From Thermococcaceae archaeon (GTDB lineage Archaea > Methanobacteriota_B > Thermococci > Thermococcales > Thermococcaceae), in the NCBI GenBank assembly GCA_030156945.1, contig JASGLT010000014.1, positions 1 to 43,810 of the forward strand: a DNA stretch of 43,810 nt. The letters run 5' to 3'. Made by a program: the position numbers and the translations under genes. This document shows positions 24,659 through 33,317 of this stretch, in pieces. A model generated the notes under the pieces. It was not told the DNA's origin. It saw only the letters and a list, made by a program, of their open reading frames with translations, and searched no databases. The stretch's first letter is position 1; the number at the start of each line of letters is the position of its first letter.

Positions 24659-25024
24659 ATGAAGCCGCACGAATTTAAACTCACCGAGGATGGTATAAGG
24701 GCCGTTCTACCGCCGCTGGAAGCGGACATAATGGAGCACATGTGGAAGGTCAGGGTGGCAACGGCCGGCCAGGTCTATGAGTACATGAAAAAGAAGCATC
24801 CCGAAATCCGCAGGTCAACTGTAAGCATACTTATGAACCGCCTGTGTGAGAAAGGCCTTCTGGAAAGAACCGTCGACCGCGGTAGAGGCGGAATGAGATA
24901 CGTTTATTCGGTGACCACGACGCGGGAAGAGTTCGAAGAAAACGTCGTTAAAAGCATTCTCGATGCCCTAATGAACAACTTCCGCGAGGCCACCTATGCC
25001 TACCTCTCAAAAATGAAGAAGTGA
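24659..25024 (+). CDS. BlaI/MecI-like winged-helix transcriptional regulator
   Basis: 121-residue repressor-type protein. The pattern PPLEADIMEHMWK, then VYEYMKKKHPEIRRSTVSILMNRLCEKGLLERTVDRGRGGMRYVYS, is that of BlaI/MecI/CopY winged helices: a helix-turn-helix with an STVS core and a wing. The C-terminal helix would dimerise. The TATA-like GCTTTTTAACAC (24611-24622) and GGGGGGT ribosome-binding site precede ATG 24659. It overlaps the next gene, an M48 membrane protease. In bacteria BlaI is inactivated through a membrane metalloprotease (BlaR1, family M56). The analogous pairing here suggests a proteolytic switch, as inference. Confidence 0.85.
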   Translation: MKPHEFKLTEDGIRAVLPPLEADIMEHMWKVRVATAGQVYEYMKKKHPEIRRSTVSILMNRLCEKGLLERTVDRGRGGMRYVYSVTTTREEFEENVVKSILDALMNNFREATYAYLSKMKK

Positions 25025-25029
25025 TCAAA

Positions 25030-25806
25030 ATGATATACCTCCTCCCTGCCCTTGAAATCCTGATGGTAATTCACGAAATGGGCAGGTTTGGGGCCTTACT
25101 TCTGGCCTCTTCTGGAGGAGCTCTTACGCTCATGTATTTCCTCGCCGGGAGCAGAAAAATCGGGAAGCGCATGATACCCGTTGACAGAGAGGAAATGGAG
25201 TGGCTACACGAGGGCATAACAAGGCTCTCAAAAAGGGCCAAGATTAAACCTCCAAAAGTCTACCTCCTTGACGACTACATACCAAACGCATACTCCTTTG
25301 GAAACAACATAGTCCTCTCCCTGGGTCTCTTTGAGGTCTTGGACGAGGAGGGAATATTGGCTGTAGCAGCCCACGAGCTCGGGCACATAAAAAACAGGGA
25401 CACCAGGCTCTTCCCCATAGTCATGTACCTGAGGTTCCTCATGATGACGTTAACTGGAGCAGTTCTCCTCCTTGGAAGCCCCCTCGCAAAGGTCTCCTCC
25501 CTAATCCTGTACATCGCCTATGAAGTGGAGAGGAGCAAGTTCATGAAGAAGAGGGAGTTCAAAGCCGATAGAGCCGCCCTGAAGATTCTAGACGTGCCCC
25601 TTTCCCTCAAGAGGGCCCTCGAAGAGCTGAAATACTACGAAGACCTGAGGGCAAGCGTAAAAGTAAACGGAATCCCAAGCATTGAACCGGGAATCGATAG
25701 GGATGAGAGAACAAGGAGCAGGCTTATAGACACTCATCCCAGCTACGAGGAAAGAATTGCTAGGATACTCATGTACTCAAACATCCTGAACTTCCAGATT
25801 AAGTGA
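25030..25806 (+). CDS. M48 family membrane zinc metalloprotease (HtpX-like)
   Basis: 258-residue protease with the zinc motif HELGH at 115-119 and the third ligand E176 in REFKADRAAL. Two N-terminal hydrophobic segments (about 3-16 and 20-40) and one or two after the active site (about 130-165) place it in the membrane with the catalytic side probably cytosolic. The length is that of compact archaeal HtpX-like proteins. ATG 25030 is preceded by GTGATC. GTG 25021, overlapping the regulator stop, is an alternative. It is translationally coupled to the BlaI-like regulator and followed after 6 bases by dCMP deaminase. The likely role is membrane protein quality control or signal-dependent cleavage of the regulator. 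Confidence 0.87.
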   Translation: MIYLLPALEILMVIHEMGRFGALLLASSGGALTLMYFLAGSRKIGKRMIPVDREEMEWLHEGITRLSKRAKIKPPKVYLLDDYIPNAYSFGNNIVLSLGLFEVLDEEGILAVAAHELGHIKNRDTRLFPIVMYLRFLMMTLTGAVLLLGSPLAKVSSLILYIAYEVERSKFMKKREFKADRAALKILDVPLSLKRALEELKYYEDLRASVKVNGIPSIEPGIDRDERTRSRLIDTHPSYEERIARILMYSNILNFQIK

Positions 25807-25812
25807 TGCCCT

Positions 25813-26343
25813 ATGGTGGAGATTTACCTTGACCAGAAAAAAGCCGAGAGGATAAAGAGGATACGCCCCACCAAAGACGAGTACTTCATGCTGATAGCCA
25901 AGCTCGTCTCCCTCAGGGCGACCTGTCCGAGGCTCAGGGTGGGAGCTGTGGCTGTGAAGGACGGCTACATTCTGGCAACGGGATACAACGGCGCTCCGAG
26001 GGGAATGGACCACTGCATCGACGTTGGCTGTCTTATAGTTGATGGCCACTGTCACAGGGCGGTTCACGCAGAGCAGAACGTCATAGCCATGGCCGCCCGG
26101 AAGGGGATAAGCCTCGAAGGAGCAACACTCTACGTCACGCATTTCCCCTGTGACACCTGCTTTAAACTCCTGATAAACGCCGGCATAAAGGAGATAGTCT
26201 ACGAGGAGATGTACCCTAACGAGGCCACGGAAATCCTTCTCAAGGAAGCCCAGGAGAAGGGGATAGTGAAAATAAGACAGTTCAGGCTCAAAAAAGAAAG
26301 AGTCAGGGTTTTCCTTGAGGAGCTATTTGGGGAGGACTTCTGA
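25813..26343 (+). CDS. Deoxycytidylate (dCMP) deaminase family protein
   Basis: 176-residue zinc deaminase predicted to convert dCMP to dUMP for thymidylate synthesis. The zinc site is complete: HAE at 85-87 supplies the histidine ligand and catalytic glutamate, and PCDTC supplies C113 and C116. The [12 protein letters not shown] motif (57-68) is typical of dCMP deaminases and ComEB. A second zinc site, formed by C68, C73 and C80/H81, is suggested by [17 protein letters not shown] 25813 lies 6 bases after the protease stop with GTGAT before it, so the three genes form an operon. Its 3' end almost abuts the convergent DUF2304 gene. Confidence 0.9.
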   Translation: MVEIYLDQKKAERIKRIRPTKDEYFMLIAKLVSLRATCPRLRVGAVAVKDGYILATGYNGAPRGMDHCIDVGCLIVDGHCHRAVHAEQNVIAMAARKGISLEGATLYVTHFPCDTCFKLLINAGIKEIVYEEMYPNEATEILLKEAQEKGIVKIRQFRLKKERVRVFLEELFGEDF

Positions 26344-26346
26344 AGC

Positions 26347-26712
26347 TCATAACTTCTTCTCCAGCTTTTCAAGCCTTTCGTTGATCTCCTCAAGCTCTAT
26401 CGCGATTTTTCTCGTGAGTTCAGTTATCTCCCTCTTGGTTCTGTCAACCTCAACGTAGAGCTCAAACATTAGGAGGAACATGAGGCCTATTGAGACCACG
26501 ATTAGCGCATCGAGCCCCCTCCCCAATCCGAGGACGTTCTTGATCTCATTGGAAATCTGGAGCGGGAAAGCCGCCACAATGCCGAAAACGGCAACTATCG
26601 CAAGCCAGGAGAGCAAGCTGGCCCACTCTATCCGGCCGCGCCTGTAGTCGTTTATAAGCCTAACCACTATATACACTACAGCCAACAGGGCTATCACCTG
26701 TGCCACATACAT
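26347..26712 (-). CDS. DUF2304 membrane protein
   Basis: 121-residue protein of the DUF2304 family. Three hydrophobic segments (about 2-20, 33-52 and 68-88) are followed by a C-terminal coiled coil (VDRTKREITELTRKIAIELEEINERLEKLEKKL). I chose ATG 26712, preceded by GAGGTGAT. ATG 26718 would touch the ribosome-binding site. The gene follows the HAD-glycosyltransferase fusion by only 5 bases, and DUF2304 genes are commonly found next to family 2 glycosyltransferases, so it probably helps anchor or assist that enzyme. The function is not established. Confidence 0.82.
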   Translation of the reverse strand: MYVAQVIALLAVVYIVVRLINDYRRGRIEWASLLSWLAIVAVFGIVAAFPLQISNEIKNVLGLGRGLDALIVVSIGLMFLLMFELYVEVDRTKREITELTRKIAIELEEINERLEKLEKKL

Positions 26713-26717
26713 CCCCA

Positions 26718-28040
26718 TCACCTCAACTTGTCAAATAGCAGGTTTACGGCTATTTTTATCCCCTCAAACACGTTTGTGCCCTTTTTCATCGAATATTCAG
26801 TATAAACTGCCTTTATCGGGACTTCCACTATACGGCATCCTTTTTTAGCGGCCTCGATTATGAGCTCGCTTGAAACGGCGTAGCGGTCGCAGGTTATCCT
26901 GATTTTTGATGCGCACTCCCTGTTAATGCATCTCAGACCGCTCTGGCTGTCGCTAACATACCTCCCAGCGAAAACAGCCGTTATCGCATCAAGGAGGAAG
27001 TTCCCAAACCTCTTAACAAAGGGCATCTCGCTGACGTCCCCTCTAAGCCTTGAACCCACCGCAAAGTCCGCTCTCCCCTCCACTACCGGTCCCATGACCC
27101 TCAAGGCATCCTCCACCCTGTGCTGGCCGTCGGCATCGAATGTAACAACCGCCCGGGCCCCCTTACGGATAGCATAGGTTATTCCAGTCCCCAGAGCCCC
27201 GCCGAGACCCCTGTTGACGAGGTGGTTTAGTACCCTAACTCCCATAGACCGCGCTATCTCCCCCGTCCTATCCCTGCTACCATCGTTAACGACGATGATT
27301 TCTTCCGGTTTGAAGTGAGCCAAAAGCTCCCCCAAGACTGAGGCTATGGTTTTTTCCTCGTTATATGCTGGAACAACCACGTAGCTCTTCATTAGGTTTT
27401 CAATGAGCACTGGCAGCTCCCTAAGAGCCTCAACCTCAAAATGAGGCTCTACATCCACGTCGAAGCTCATTCTCCCGGCAGTGTGTCCAGTTATCTTAAC
27501 GCTAAGACAGCCGAGTTTTTTGGCGGGGATTATGTCGTAGCCGTGGTCCCCCGCCACAAGCACCTTGCTGGGCTCAACGCCAAAATGAGAGATTATCGCC
27601 TCAAGCTGGCCGGTGTTGGGCTTTAAATCCTCCTGGGGCACATCATCCCGGGTGGAGATGAGAGAGAAGTACTCCTCGATTCCATGCATCTCCAGAGCCT
27701 TCATAGCTGCCTTTCGGGAGCTCCTCGTCATCAGCGCCATGGGGATTCTCCTTTCCCTCAAAAACTCCAGGACTTCAATGGCACCATCAAAAAGGAAGCT
27801 CTCCTCAATCCTTTCCGCCTCGAGCTCCACAAGAAGGGAATAGAGCTCCTCAAAATCCCGCCCAGTTTCCAATGATATCCTCTTAAGGGACTCGTACATA
27901 GGGGTTAAATCACCGATAAGCTCCTCATCCACCCCCATGTTCAAAAGCTTAGACTTAAGCTCCTCCTTGAGCTCCTGAAAGGTCTTTGGAGCACCCAAGA
28001 GCGTGCCGTCCATGTCGAAAACTACGAGTCTCACGTCCAT
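26718..28040 (-). CDS. Fusion of HAD-family phosphatase and family 2 glycosyltransferase
   Basis: 440-residue two-domain protein. Residues 1-215 are a HAD hydrolase: VVFDMDGTLL gives the nucleophile aspartates, MTRSS is motif II, and GDHGYDIIPAKKLG is motif IV. From about 217 a GT2 domain begins (SYVVVPAYNEEKT), with VVNDGSRDRT and the metal-binding TFDADGQH, resembling dolichol-phosphate mannose or glucose synthases. No C-terminal membrane segments are present, so the DUF2304 neighbour may provide the anchor. ATG 28040 follows GGTGGATG. The natural reading is a sugar-phosphate phosphatase joined to a lipid-linked sugar transferase. Substrates are unknown. Confidence 0.88.
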   Translation of the reverse strand: MDVRLVVFDMDGTLLGAPKTFQELKEELKSKLLNMGVDEELIGDLTPMYESLKRISLETGRDFEELYSLLVELEAERIEESFLFDGAIEVLEFLRERRIPMALMTRSSRKAAMKALEMHGIEEYFSLISTRDDVPQEDLKPNTGQLEAIISHFGVEPSKVLVAGDHGYDIIPAKKLGCLSVKITGHTAGRMSFDVDVEPHFEVEALRELPVLIENLMKSYVVVPAYNEEKTIASVLGELLAHFKPEEIIVVNDGSRDRTGEIARSMGVRVLNHLVNRGLGGALGTGITYAIRKGARAVVTFDADGQHRVEDALRVMGPVVEGRADFAVGSRLRGDVSEMPFVKRFGNFLLDAITAVFAGRYVSDSQSGLRCINRECASKIRITCDRYAVSSELIIEAAKKGCRIVEVPIKAVYTEYSMKKGTNVFEGIKIAVNLLFDKLR

Positions 28041-28094
28041 AGCATCCACCGAAGGGTTTATTTTCGCTTTTCCTCAAACACTTCGGGTGTGATT
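28041..28094. promoter_or_regulatory. Divergent promoter, HAD-GT2 fusion / GT4 gene
   Basis: GGGTTTATTTTCG near 28054-28066 gives an AT-rich box that can serve the plus-strand gene (start near 28085, ATG 28095). Its complement, AAAATAAACCC, could serve the minus-strand gene. Spacing is tight, so simultaneous use seems unlikely. The evidence is weak. Confidence 0.35.
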
Positions 28095-29000
28095 ATGATT
28101 GCGGTCACGGGGCTTATAGCTTTAACTCTCACCCTAATCCTGACTCCCTACATTGGGGAGGGCATGAAGAAGAGGGGAATAGTGGGTAGGGACATACACA
28201 AGCCAGATCAGCCAGAAGTTGCCGAGATGGGAGGCTTGGCGATTCTTATCGGGGTCGCTGTTGCAATATCTCTGAGCGGCGATAGCGGAGCATACCTCCC
28301 CCTGGCGGTCTTTCTCCTTTTCGGGATAGTTGGGGTCTTAGACGACCTCACGAACCTAAAACAGTCGCATAAAGTCCTTCTATCCCTGCTGGTCTCGCTG
28401 CCCGTGGCCTTCTTGGACGTCTCACACACCCTCGACCTCTTCGGACTTCAGGTAAACCTTGGGGTTCTGTATCCGATATTTGCCGTCCTCTTCGTAACCG
28501 GCTCTGCCAATCTCGTCAACCTCCTCGCAGGGTTCAACGGCCTTGAAGCAGGCACATCGGCCATAATACTGCTTTTCTTGGCGATTATTGCAGGAGGAGA
28601 AGCAAGGTTGCTTGCTTTGGCTGGTATGACAGGAGCCCTTGGCTTTTTGTGGTGGAACCGCTATCCTGCGAGGGTTTTTCCCGGAGATACCGGGACGCTG
28701 TCACTCGGAGCGTTGATAGGACTCGTGGCGATAGTTGGAAAGGTGGAAGCTTACGCGGCTATTCTCCTGCTTCCCCACTTCATCGACTTTCTGCTCAAGG
28801 CTTCGGGGGTTAGGTTTAAGGTCAGGGCACGGGGCAGGACTGAGGTGATGCCCGACGGTACCCTAAAGGCCCCTCCTTACCCAAGCCTACTCGGAAGCAT
28901 AATGAGAAGGGTTAGGGTGACGGAGCCCAGACTGGTTGCAATTGTTTGGATGATCCAGTTCCTCCTGGGCTTCCTTGTGCTCCTCATCTCTCGTCTATGA
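28095..29000 (+). CDS. Family 4 glycosyltransferase, MraY/WecA/Alg7-like
   Basis: Integral membrane enzyme of 301 residues that transfers a sugar-1-phosphate from a UDP-sugar to a polyprenyl phosphate, the first step of lipid-linked glycan assembly (Alg7/AglH role in archaea). Diagnostic segments are present: GRDIHKPDQPEVAEMGGLAI near the N-terminus, VGVLDDLTNLKQSHKV with the aspartate pair, NLVNLLAGFNGLEAGTS, and VFPGDTGTLSLGALIG. About ten hydrophobic helices are evident. ATG 28095 is preceded by GGGTGTGAT. It is divergent from the HAD-GT2 fusion, so the region may be an N-glycan locus. The 3' end overlaps cas6 on the other strand by 17 bases. Confidence 0.88.
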   Translation: MIAVTGLIALTLTLILTPYIGEGMKKRGIVGRDIHKPDQPEVAEMGGLAILIGVAVAISLSGDSGAYLPLAVFLLFGIVGVLDDLTNLKQSHKVLLSLLVSLPVAFLDVSHTLDLFGLQVNLGVLYPIFAVLFVTGSANLVNLLAGFNGLEAGTSAIILLFLAIIAGGEARLLALAGMTGALGFLWWNRYPARVFPGDTGTLSLGALIGLVAIVGKVEAYAAILLLPHFIDFLLKASGVRFKVRARGRTEVMPDGTLKAPPYPSLLGSIMRRVRVTEPRLVAIVWMIQFLLGFLVLLISRL

Positions 29001-29712
29001 CCTTTACCATGCCAAAGCCATAGCGGGTCTTTTCGCCGAAACCGTTTTCATAACCGAATTTTGCTATCTCAACGGAGCCCTCGTACCTGAATATCATGAG
29101 GGAGCCCCTGTAGTACATGTCCTTAACCACAATGCGTACCGGCTTGAACTTTATGACCTCAAGGGAAAAGTCCCTGTCGGAGGGCATATCACCAAAAATT
29201 GCCAAGTACCTCGTCAGCATGACCTTCCGCAGCTTTTCAAAGAAGAGTTCGTCGCTGGGGTACAGGTCCCATATCTTCATCTGCTCCCCATCAAGCTTTA
29301 CGGTGCGCACCATGACGGGACTGAGGGTCGAGAAGAGCATGCGCTCCTTGATCCGCGGCTCCCTGAGAACCTTCACGTTCTCGGCCATCAGGGTTGCCTC
29401 CCCCACTCTGAGCACAGGATCCTCAACGAAGCCTTCCACAACGGCCTTTATGAGCTCCGTGTTTGAGGAGGAAAAGTAGAGGGAAACGTCGTCCGACAAA
29501 ATCCTAATGCCCTTCTCGGGTATCAGCTCCCTCTTCCTGACCATTATCCTGGAAAAGGTGAACTGGTCAACGTGGCTTGAATCAACATCGTAGGCAAGTT
29601 CCGGAGAAACAAGGGAGATTTTCTGAATGATCTGGGTGTAAACATCGTAGTTGTAGTTAAAAGGCAGTACGGTACCCTCACCTGCGGGCCTGAACTTTAT
29701 TTCTATCCTCAT
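28984..29712 (-). CDS. cas6: CRISPR-associated endoribonuclease Cas6
   Basis: 242-residue RAMP-superfamily RNase that cuts the repeat in CRISPR precursor RNA. The N-terminus MRIEIKFRPAGEG is the first ferredoxin-like strand. The C-terminal glycine-rich loop GFGEKTRYGFGMVKV is the Cas6 hallmark. H47 lies where the general acid/base histidine (H46) of the Pyrococcus furiosus enzyme is. Y22 or Y25 and K60 are possible partners. I chose ATG 29712, preceded by GGGTGTGA, with a TATA box at about 29740-29750. No repeat array or other cas gene is in the window, so it must act in trans. Confidence 0.9.
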   Translation of the reverse strand: MRIEIKFRPAGEGTVLPFNYNYDVYTQIIQKISLVSPELAYDVDSSHVDQFTFSRIMVRKRELIPEKGIRILSDDVSLYFSSSNTELIKAVVEGFVEDPVLRVGEATLMAENVKVLREPRIKERMLFSTLSPVMVRTVKLDGEQMKIWDLYPSDELFFEKLRKVMLTRYLAIFGDMPSDRDFSLEVIKFKPVRIVVKDMYYRGSLMIFRYEGSVEIAKFGYENGFGEKTRYGFGMVKVIDER

Positions 29713-29931
29713 TATTATCACACCCTGTGTGTATACCCACTTTATTAAAACAACCCGAAGGTTAATAAAAATTTCGTAAACCCAACCACCATCCGTTAGT
29801 ACCACGAATGATTGTCATTACCAATGGAAAGTCAGCAATGAAGAACATTAAAGGACATTCCTGGATGGAGGGAGACGGATAGAGTTAAAAACCGCAAAAA
29901 CCTATACTCCTTAAGGAGAGAGGTGAAAAAC
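29713..29931. promoter_or_regulatory. Intergenic region with divergent promoters of cas6 and pan
   Basis: The minus-strand TATA box TTTTAATAAAG (29750-29740) serves cas6. The plus-strand GAGTTAAAAAC (29882-29892) serves pan, with ribosome-binding site GAGAGGTGA (29917-29925). A short inverted pair CACAC...GTGTG (about 29720-29732) overlaps the cas6 leader. Otherwise there is no gene. Confidence 0.5.
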
Positions 29932-31125
29932 ATGGTTGAAGGTGTGGGAGTTAAGAGCTCAGACGAGTACGATGACTACATCACGTATCTAAAGAGGAGA
30001 ATAAGGCAGCTCGAGCTCCAGGTGAGAACACTCGAAGCGGACAAGGAGAGACTGGAGAGAGAGCTCTCCCGCCTCCGTGTTGAGATGTCAAGACTAAGGC
30101 AGCCCCCTGCCTTTGCAGGGAACGTTATAGAAGTTCTCGACGAAGACAGGGCGATAGTTCAAAACTACAACGGGCCAAGGTTCGTAGTCAGGATAGCCCC
30201 CTGGATAGAGAGGGACAAACTCAAACCGGGCTCAAGGGTGGCGCTTGACCAAAGAACAATGGCCATAGTCGAGATTCTCCCCAGTGAAAAAGACCCCAGC
30301 GTCCTTGGCTTCGAGGTAATAGAGAGGCCAAACGTGACCTACAAAGACATAGGAGGTCTTGAAAGGCAGCTCCAGGAGCTCAGAGAGGCAATAGAGCTTC
30401 CGCTGAAGCATCCGGATCTCTTCGAAAAAATCGGAATAGAGCCGCCAAAGGGAGTCCTTCTCTACGGACCTCCAGGATGCGGAAAAACCCTAATGGCCAA
30501 GGCTATAGCCAGGGAGGTCAACGCGACGTTCATCAGGGTGGTCGGGAGTGAGCTAGTGAGGAAGTTCATAGGAGAGGGCGCACGCTTAGTCCACGAGCTT
30601 TTCGAGCTTGCCAAGGAGAAGGCTCCAACCATAATTTTCATCGACGAGATTGACGCAATAGGTGCCAAGAGGATGGACGAGACCACCGGCGGAGAGAGGG
30701 AAGTTAACAGAACCCTCATGCAGCTTTTGGCCGAGATGGACGGCTTTGACCCAAGGGGTAACGTGAAGATCATAGCGGCAACCAACAGGCCCGACATCCT
30801 CGACCCAGCACTTCTGAGACCCGGGCGCTTTGACAGGCTGATAGAAGTTCCGCTACCAGACTTCAGGGGCAGGCTCGAAATACTGAAGGTTCACACGAGG
30901 AAGATGAACCTCAGGGATGTTGACCTCAGGGTAATAGCGGAGCTTACGGAAGGTGCGAGCGGAGCGGACCTAAAGGCCATAACAACCGAGGCAGGCATGT
31001 TTGCCATCAGAAACAGGAGGGAGTACGTTACTCAGGAAGACTTCCTCAAGGCCGTGGAGAAGGTTCTGGGCTCAGAGCACAGACTGGCACAGGCCATAGC
31101 GGCCCACGAGGTAATGTACGGCTGA
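29932..31125 (+). CDS. pan: Proteasome-activating nucleotidase (PAN)
   Basis: AAA+ ATPase of 397 residues that forms a hexameric ring, unfolds proteins and feeds them to the 20S proteasome. Domains in order: N-terminal coiled coil (about 15-57), a linker with PP at 58-59, an OB domain (about 63-118) and the AAA+ module with Walker A GPPGCGKT at 179-186 and Walker B IIFIDEID at 234-241. The SRH arginines are in [18 protein letters not shown]. The C-terminus VMYG is an HbYX-type tail that opens the proteasome gate. ATG 29932 follows a GAGAGGTGA ribosome-binding site. A monocistronic transcript is likely. Confidence 0.97.
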   Translation: MVEGVGVKSSDEYDDYITYLKRRIRQLELQVRTLEADKERLERELSRLRVEMSRLRQPPAFAGNVIEVLDEDRAIVQNYNGPRFVVRIAPWIERDKLKPGSRVALDQRTMAIVEILPSEKDPSVLGFEVIERPNVTYKDIGGLERQLQELREAIELPLKHPDLFEKIGIEPPKGVLLYGPPGCGKTLMAKAIAREVNATFIRVVGSELVRKFIGEGARLVHELFELAKEKAPTIIFIDEIDAIGAKRMDETTGGEREVNRTLMQLLAEMDGFDPRGNVKIIAATNRPDILDPALLRPGRFDRLIEVPLPDFRGRLEILKVHTRKMNLRDVDLRVIAELTEGASGADLKAITTEAGMFAIRNRREYVTQEDFLKAVEKVLGSEHRLAQAIAAHEVMYG

Positions 31126-31191
31126 GAAAGCCCTTTTCTTTTAACAGCAGCAAAGTCTCCTTCTCGCTTTTTCAAATTCTCCACCTCAGAG

Positions 31192-32292
31192 TCAAGACAT
31201 CTCCTCCAGTTTTACAAGGAGCCATGCAAAAACGTACATTGCCGGAATCGAGAGGAAAGCAGTCCTGTAATCAAAGCTGTCGATTAAAAAGCCCATCAGG
31301 TAAGGTCCCACTGTGGCCCCAAAGAAGCCTACCATGTTGACAAACCCCATTACCGAACCAAGGTTTTCTGGACCTGCCTTCTCAGATGTGTATGCAGTAA
31401 CTATTGGACCCACGGAGTAAAATGTAAGTCCGAGCGGGACTATAATCCAGGGAGAGGCTGTTACCCCAAGAAGGAACGTCAGCAGTGAGTTGAGCACGAA
31501 TATCAAGTGAACGCTCTGCCTCCCCTTTCTGTCGTATAGCATGCCGCCGAGAAAAGAGCCAGCCACACCAACTACCGAGAGGAGGGAGAAGAGACCAGAG
31601 GCAATTTCAAGGGAAACTCCTGAGTGCACCAAGAAGGACACCAGAAAGGTTAGGAGACCAAAGAAGGCAGCGAGTGCAAGGAAATTTGCAAAGCTGAGGA
31701 GAATGGCATTCCTCGGGATGGAGAGGGAAACTCCAGATGGCCTTGAAACCTCCCCCCTAACGGCAAGGGCGAGGGCAACCCCAACGAGAAGACTCATAGC
31801 CGAGAGCACAACAAATGCATGCCTCCACTGGAGTGAGAGCGCTATCGGAACCACTATCAGAGGGGCAATGCCACTCCCCACCGGGGGCCCGACCATGAAT
31901 ACCCCCATGGCGGAGCCCTTTCTCTCACGGTAGACCTCACTTATCAGGGCCGTCGCAGGGGCATAGTAAAGGCCCGAGAAAACTCCATAGAGAGCCCTAA
32001 CCGCCAGAAGCTCCCAGTAATGACGTGCAAAGACTATGAGGGCAGAAGAAATGGAGTAACCGATGATGCTCATCACCAAAAGACGCTTTCTCCCGAGTCT
32101 GTCACCTAAATATCCCGCAGGTACCTGAACTATCGCGTAGGGGAGCAGAAGTGCAGTCATGAGCAGGCCGGCCTCGGCGTTGTTTATGCCAAGTTCAGCC
32201 TTTATAACCGGAATAAGGGGCGGTATGGCCATCCTGTGCGCGTAGTTGAATATCCAGCCGAGGGATAGCAGCAACAGGAGTTTCCTCCGCAT
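31192..32292 (-). CDS. Major facilitator superfamily transporter
   Basis: 366-residue transporter with about twelve membrane helices. Motif A between helices 2 and 3 is clear (GYLGDRLGRKRL), with a weaker repeat in the second half (GGMLYDRKGRQ). The NYAHRMAIPPLIPVIKAELGI opening resembles anion or organic acid symporters, but the substrate cannot be assigned. ATG 32292 has no ribosome-binding site. A minus-strand TATA box CTTTTAAGCG at about 32313-32322 lies 26 bases away, so the mRNA is probably leaderless. It is divergent from rio2. Confidence 0.85.
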   Translation of the reverse strand: MRRKLLLLLSLGWIFNYAHRMAIPPLIPVIKAELGINNAEAGLLMTALLLPYAIVQVPAGYLGDRLGRKRLLVMSIIGYSISSALIVFARHYWELLAVRALYGVFSGLYYAPATALISEVYRERKGSAMGVFMVGPPVGSGIAPLIVVPIALSLQWRHAFVVLSAMSLLVGVALALAVRGEVSRPSGVSLSIPRNAILLSFANFLALAAFFGLLTFLVSFLVHSGVSLEIASGLFSLLSVVGVAGSFLGGMLYDRKGRQSVHLIFVLNSLLTFLLGVTASPWIIVPLGLTFYSVGPIVTAYTSEKAGPENLGSVMGFVNMVGFFGATVGPYLMGFLIDSFDYRTAFLSIPAMYVFAWLLVKLEEMS

Positions 32293-32384
32293 AGGTTCGA
32301 TGAATGATGAAGCGCTTAAAAGTATGTCGGGAGCAACAAAGTAGATTTATAAGACCCCTGCACAATCCACAATCGGGAGAGAGG
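32293..32384. promoter_or_regulatory. Divergent promoters of MFS transporter and rio2
   Basis: Minus-strand TATA box at about 32313-32322 for the leaderless MFS gene. Plus-strand TATA box GATTTATAAG at 32344-32353, followed by GGGAGAGAGG directly before ATG 32385, for rio2. Confidence 0.5.
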
Positions 32385-33317
32385 ATGGTCAGCAAACTGC
32401 TCGCACTTGAGGCTTACCCCTCACTCAAGGACTTAGACTTCAGGATACTTAGGGGAGTAGAGCTCAACATGCGCCACCACAGGTGGGTTCCCTTAGAGGA
32501 CATCGCGCGCTTTGCCAGGGTGGACGTTGAGACGGCATCCTTCAGACTCGGAAAGCTCGACAACTGGGGGCTCGTGGTCAGGAGGAGCGATATAGGCTAC
32601 ATAGGCTACCAGCTCACGATACACGGCTACGACGCGCTTGCTATCAGGGCGCTCGCCAAGAAGGGGGTCATAGAGGCCATAAGCACGACGCAGATAGGAG
32701 TTGGCAAGGATGCCGATGTCTACGTTGGAGTAACGCCGTCTGGAGAGAAGGTCGCGGTCAAGTTCAACAGGATAGGAGGGAGGACTGCCTCAAGAAGGGC
32801 CGGCTATCACGGTCACGTCTTCCAGAACAAGCGCCACACGAGCTGGCTGTACGTTTCACGGCTCATAGCCAAGAAGGAGTACGATGCCCTCCTTCTCCTC
32901 AGCCCCATAGCCCGGGTCCCAAGACCCCTGGCATGGAACAGACACGCAATAGTGATGGACTTTATAGAGGGAAGAGAGCTTGCGGAGCTCAGGGATGACG
33001 ACCTCAGCAGGGAAGAGGCGGAGAGCATACTGGACAGGGTCCTTGAGGAGTACCTGAAGATAGTGCGCTTTGGAATAGTTCACTCCGACCTCAGCGAGTT
33101 CAACGTTGTCCTGACGGATGATGACATCCTCATAATAGACTGGGCCCAACACCTAACGACGGCCCATCCCGAGAGCTACGAGATGCTGAAACGGGACCTC
33201 AATGTCCTGATAAACGCATTCAGGAGAAGGTGGAGGGTCGACAGAAAGTTTGAAGATTTCTGGCCCGAGTTTAAATCAGCATGGGAAGAGAGCAGGGGTG
33301 AGGGGAATGACGATTAG
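32385..33317 (+). CDS. rio2: RIO2-type atypical serine/threonine kinase
   Basis: 310-residue protein acting in maturation of the small ribosomal subunit. The N-terminal winged-helix domain specific to Rio2 covers about 1-90 (LEDIARFARVDVETASFRLGKLDNWGLV). The kinase domain follows: nucleotide loop GVGKDADVYVG (105-115), lysine K126 in VAVKFNR, catalytic HSDLSEFN with D235 and N240, and metal-binding D252 in IDWAQ. I chose ATG 32385 (MVSKLLALEAYPSLKD), the conserved family start. The longer upstream frame overlaps the promoter. Its 3' end overlaps the next small gene by 11 bases. Confidence 0.95.
   Translation: MVSKLLALEAYPSLKDLDFRILRGVELNMRHHRWVPLEDIARFARVDVETASFRLGKLDNWGLVVRRSDIGYIGYQLTIHGYDALAIRALAKKGVIEAISTTQIGVGKDADVYVGVTPSGEKVAVKFNRIGGRTASRRAGYHGHVFQNKRHTSWLYVSRLIAKKEYDALLLLSPIARVPRPLAWNRHAIVMDFIEGRELAELRDDDLSREEAESILDRVLEEYLKIVRFGIVHSDLSEFNVVLTDDDILIIDWAQHLTTAHPESYEMLKRDLNVLINAFRRRWRVDRKFEDFWPEFKSAWEESRGEGNDD

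Noticed and set aside
28984-29931. CRISPR array near cas6
   Set aside because: No regularly spaced repeats of 28-37 bases are present on either side.
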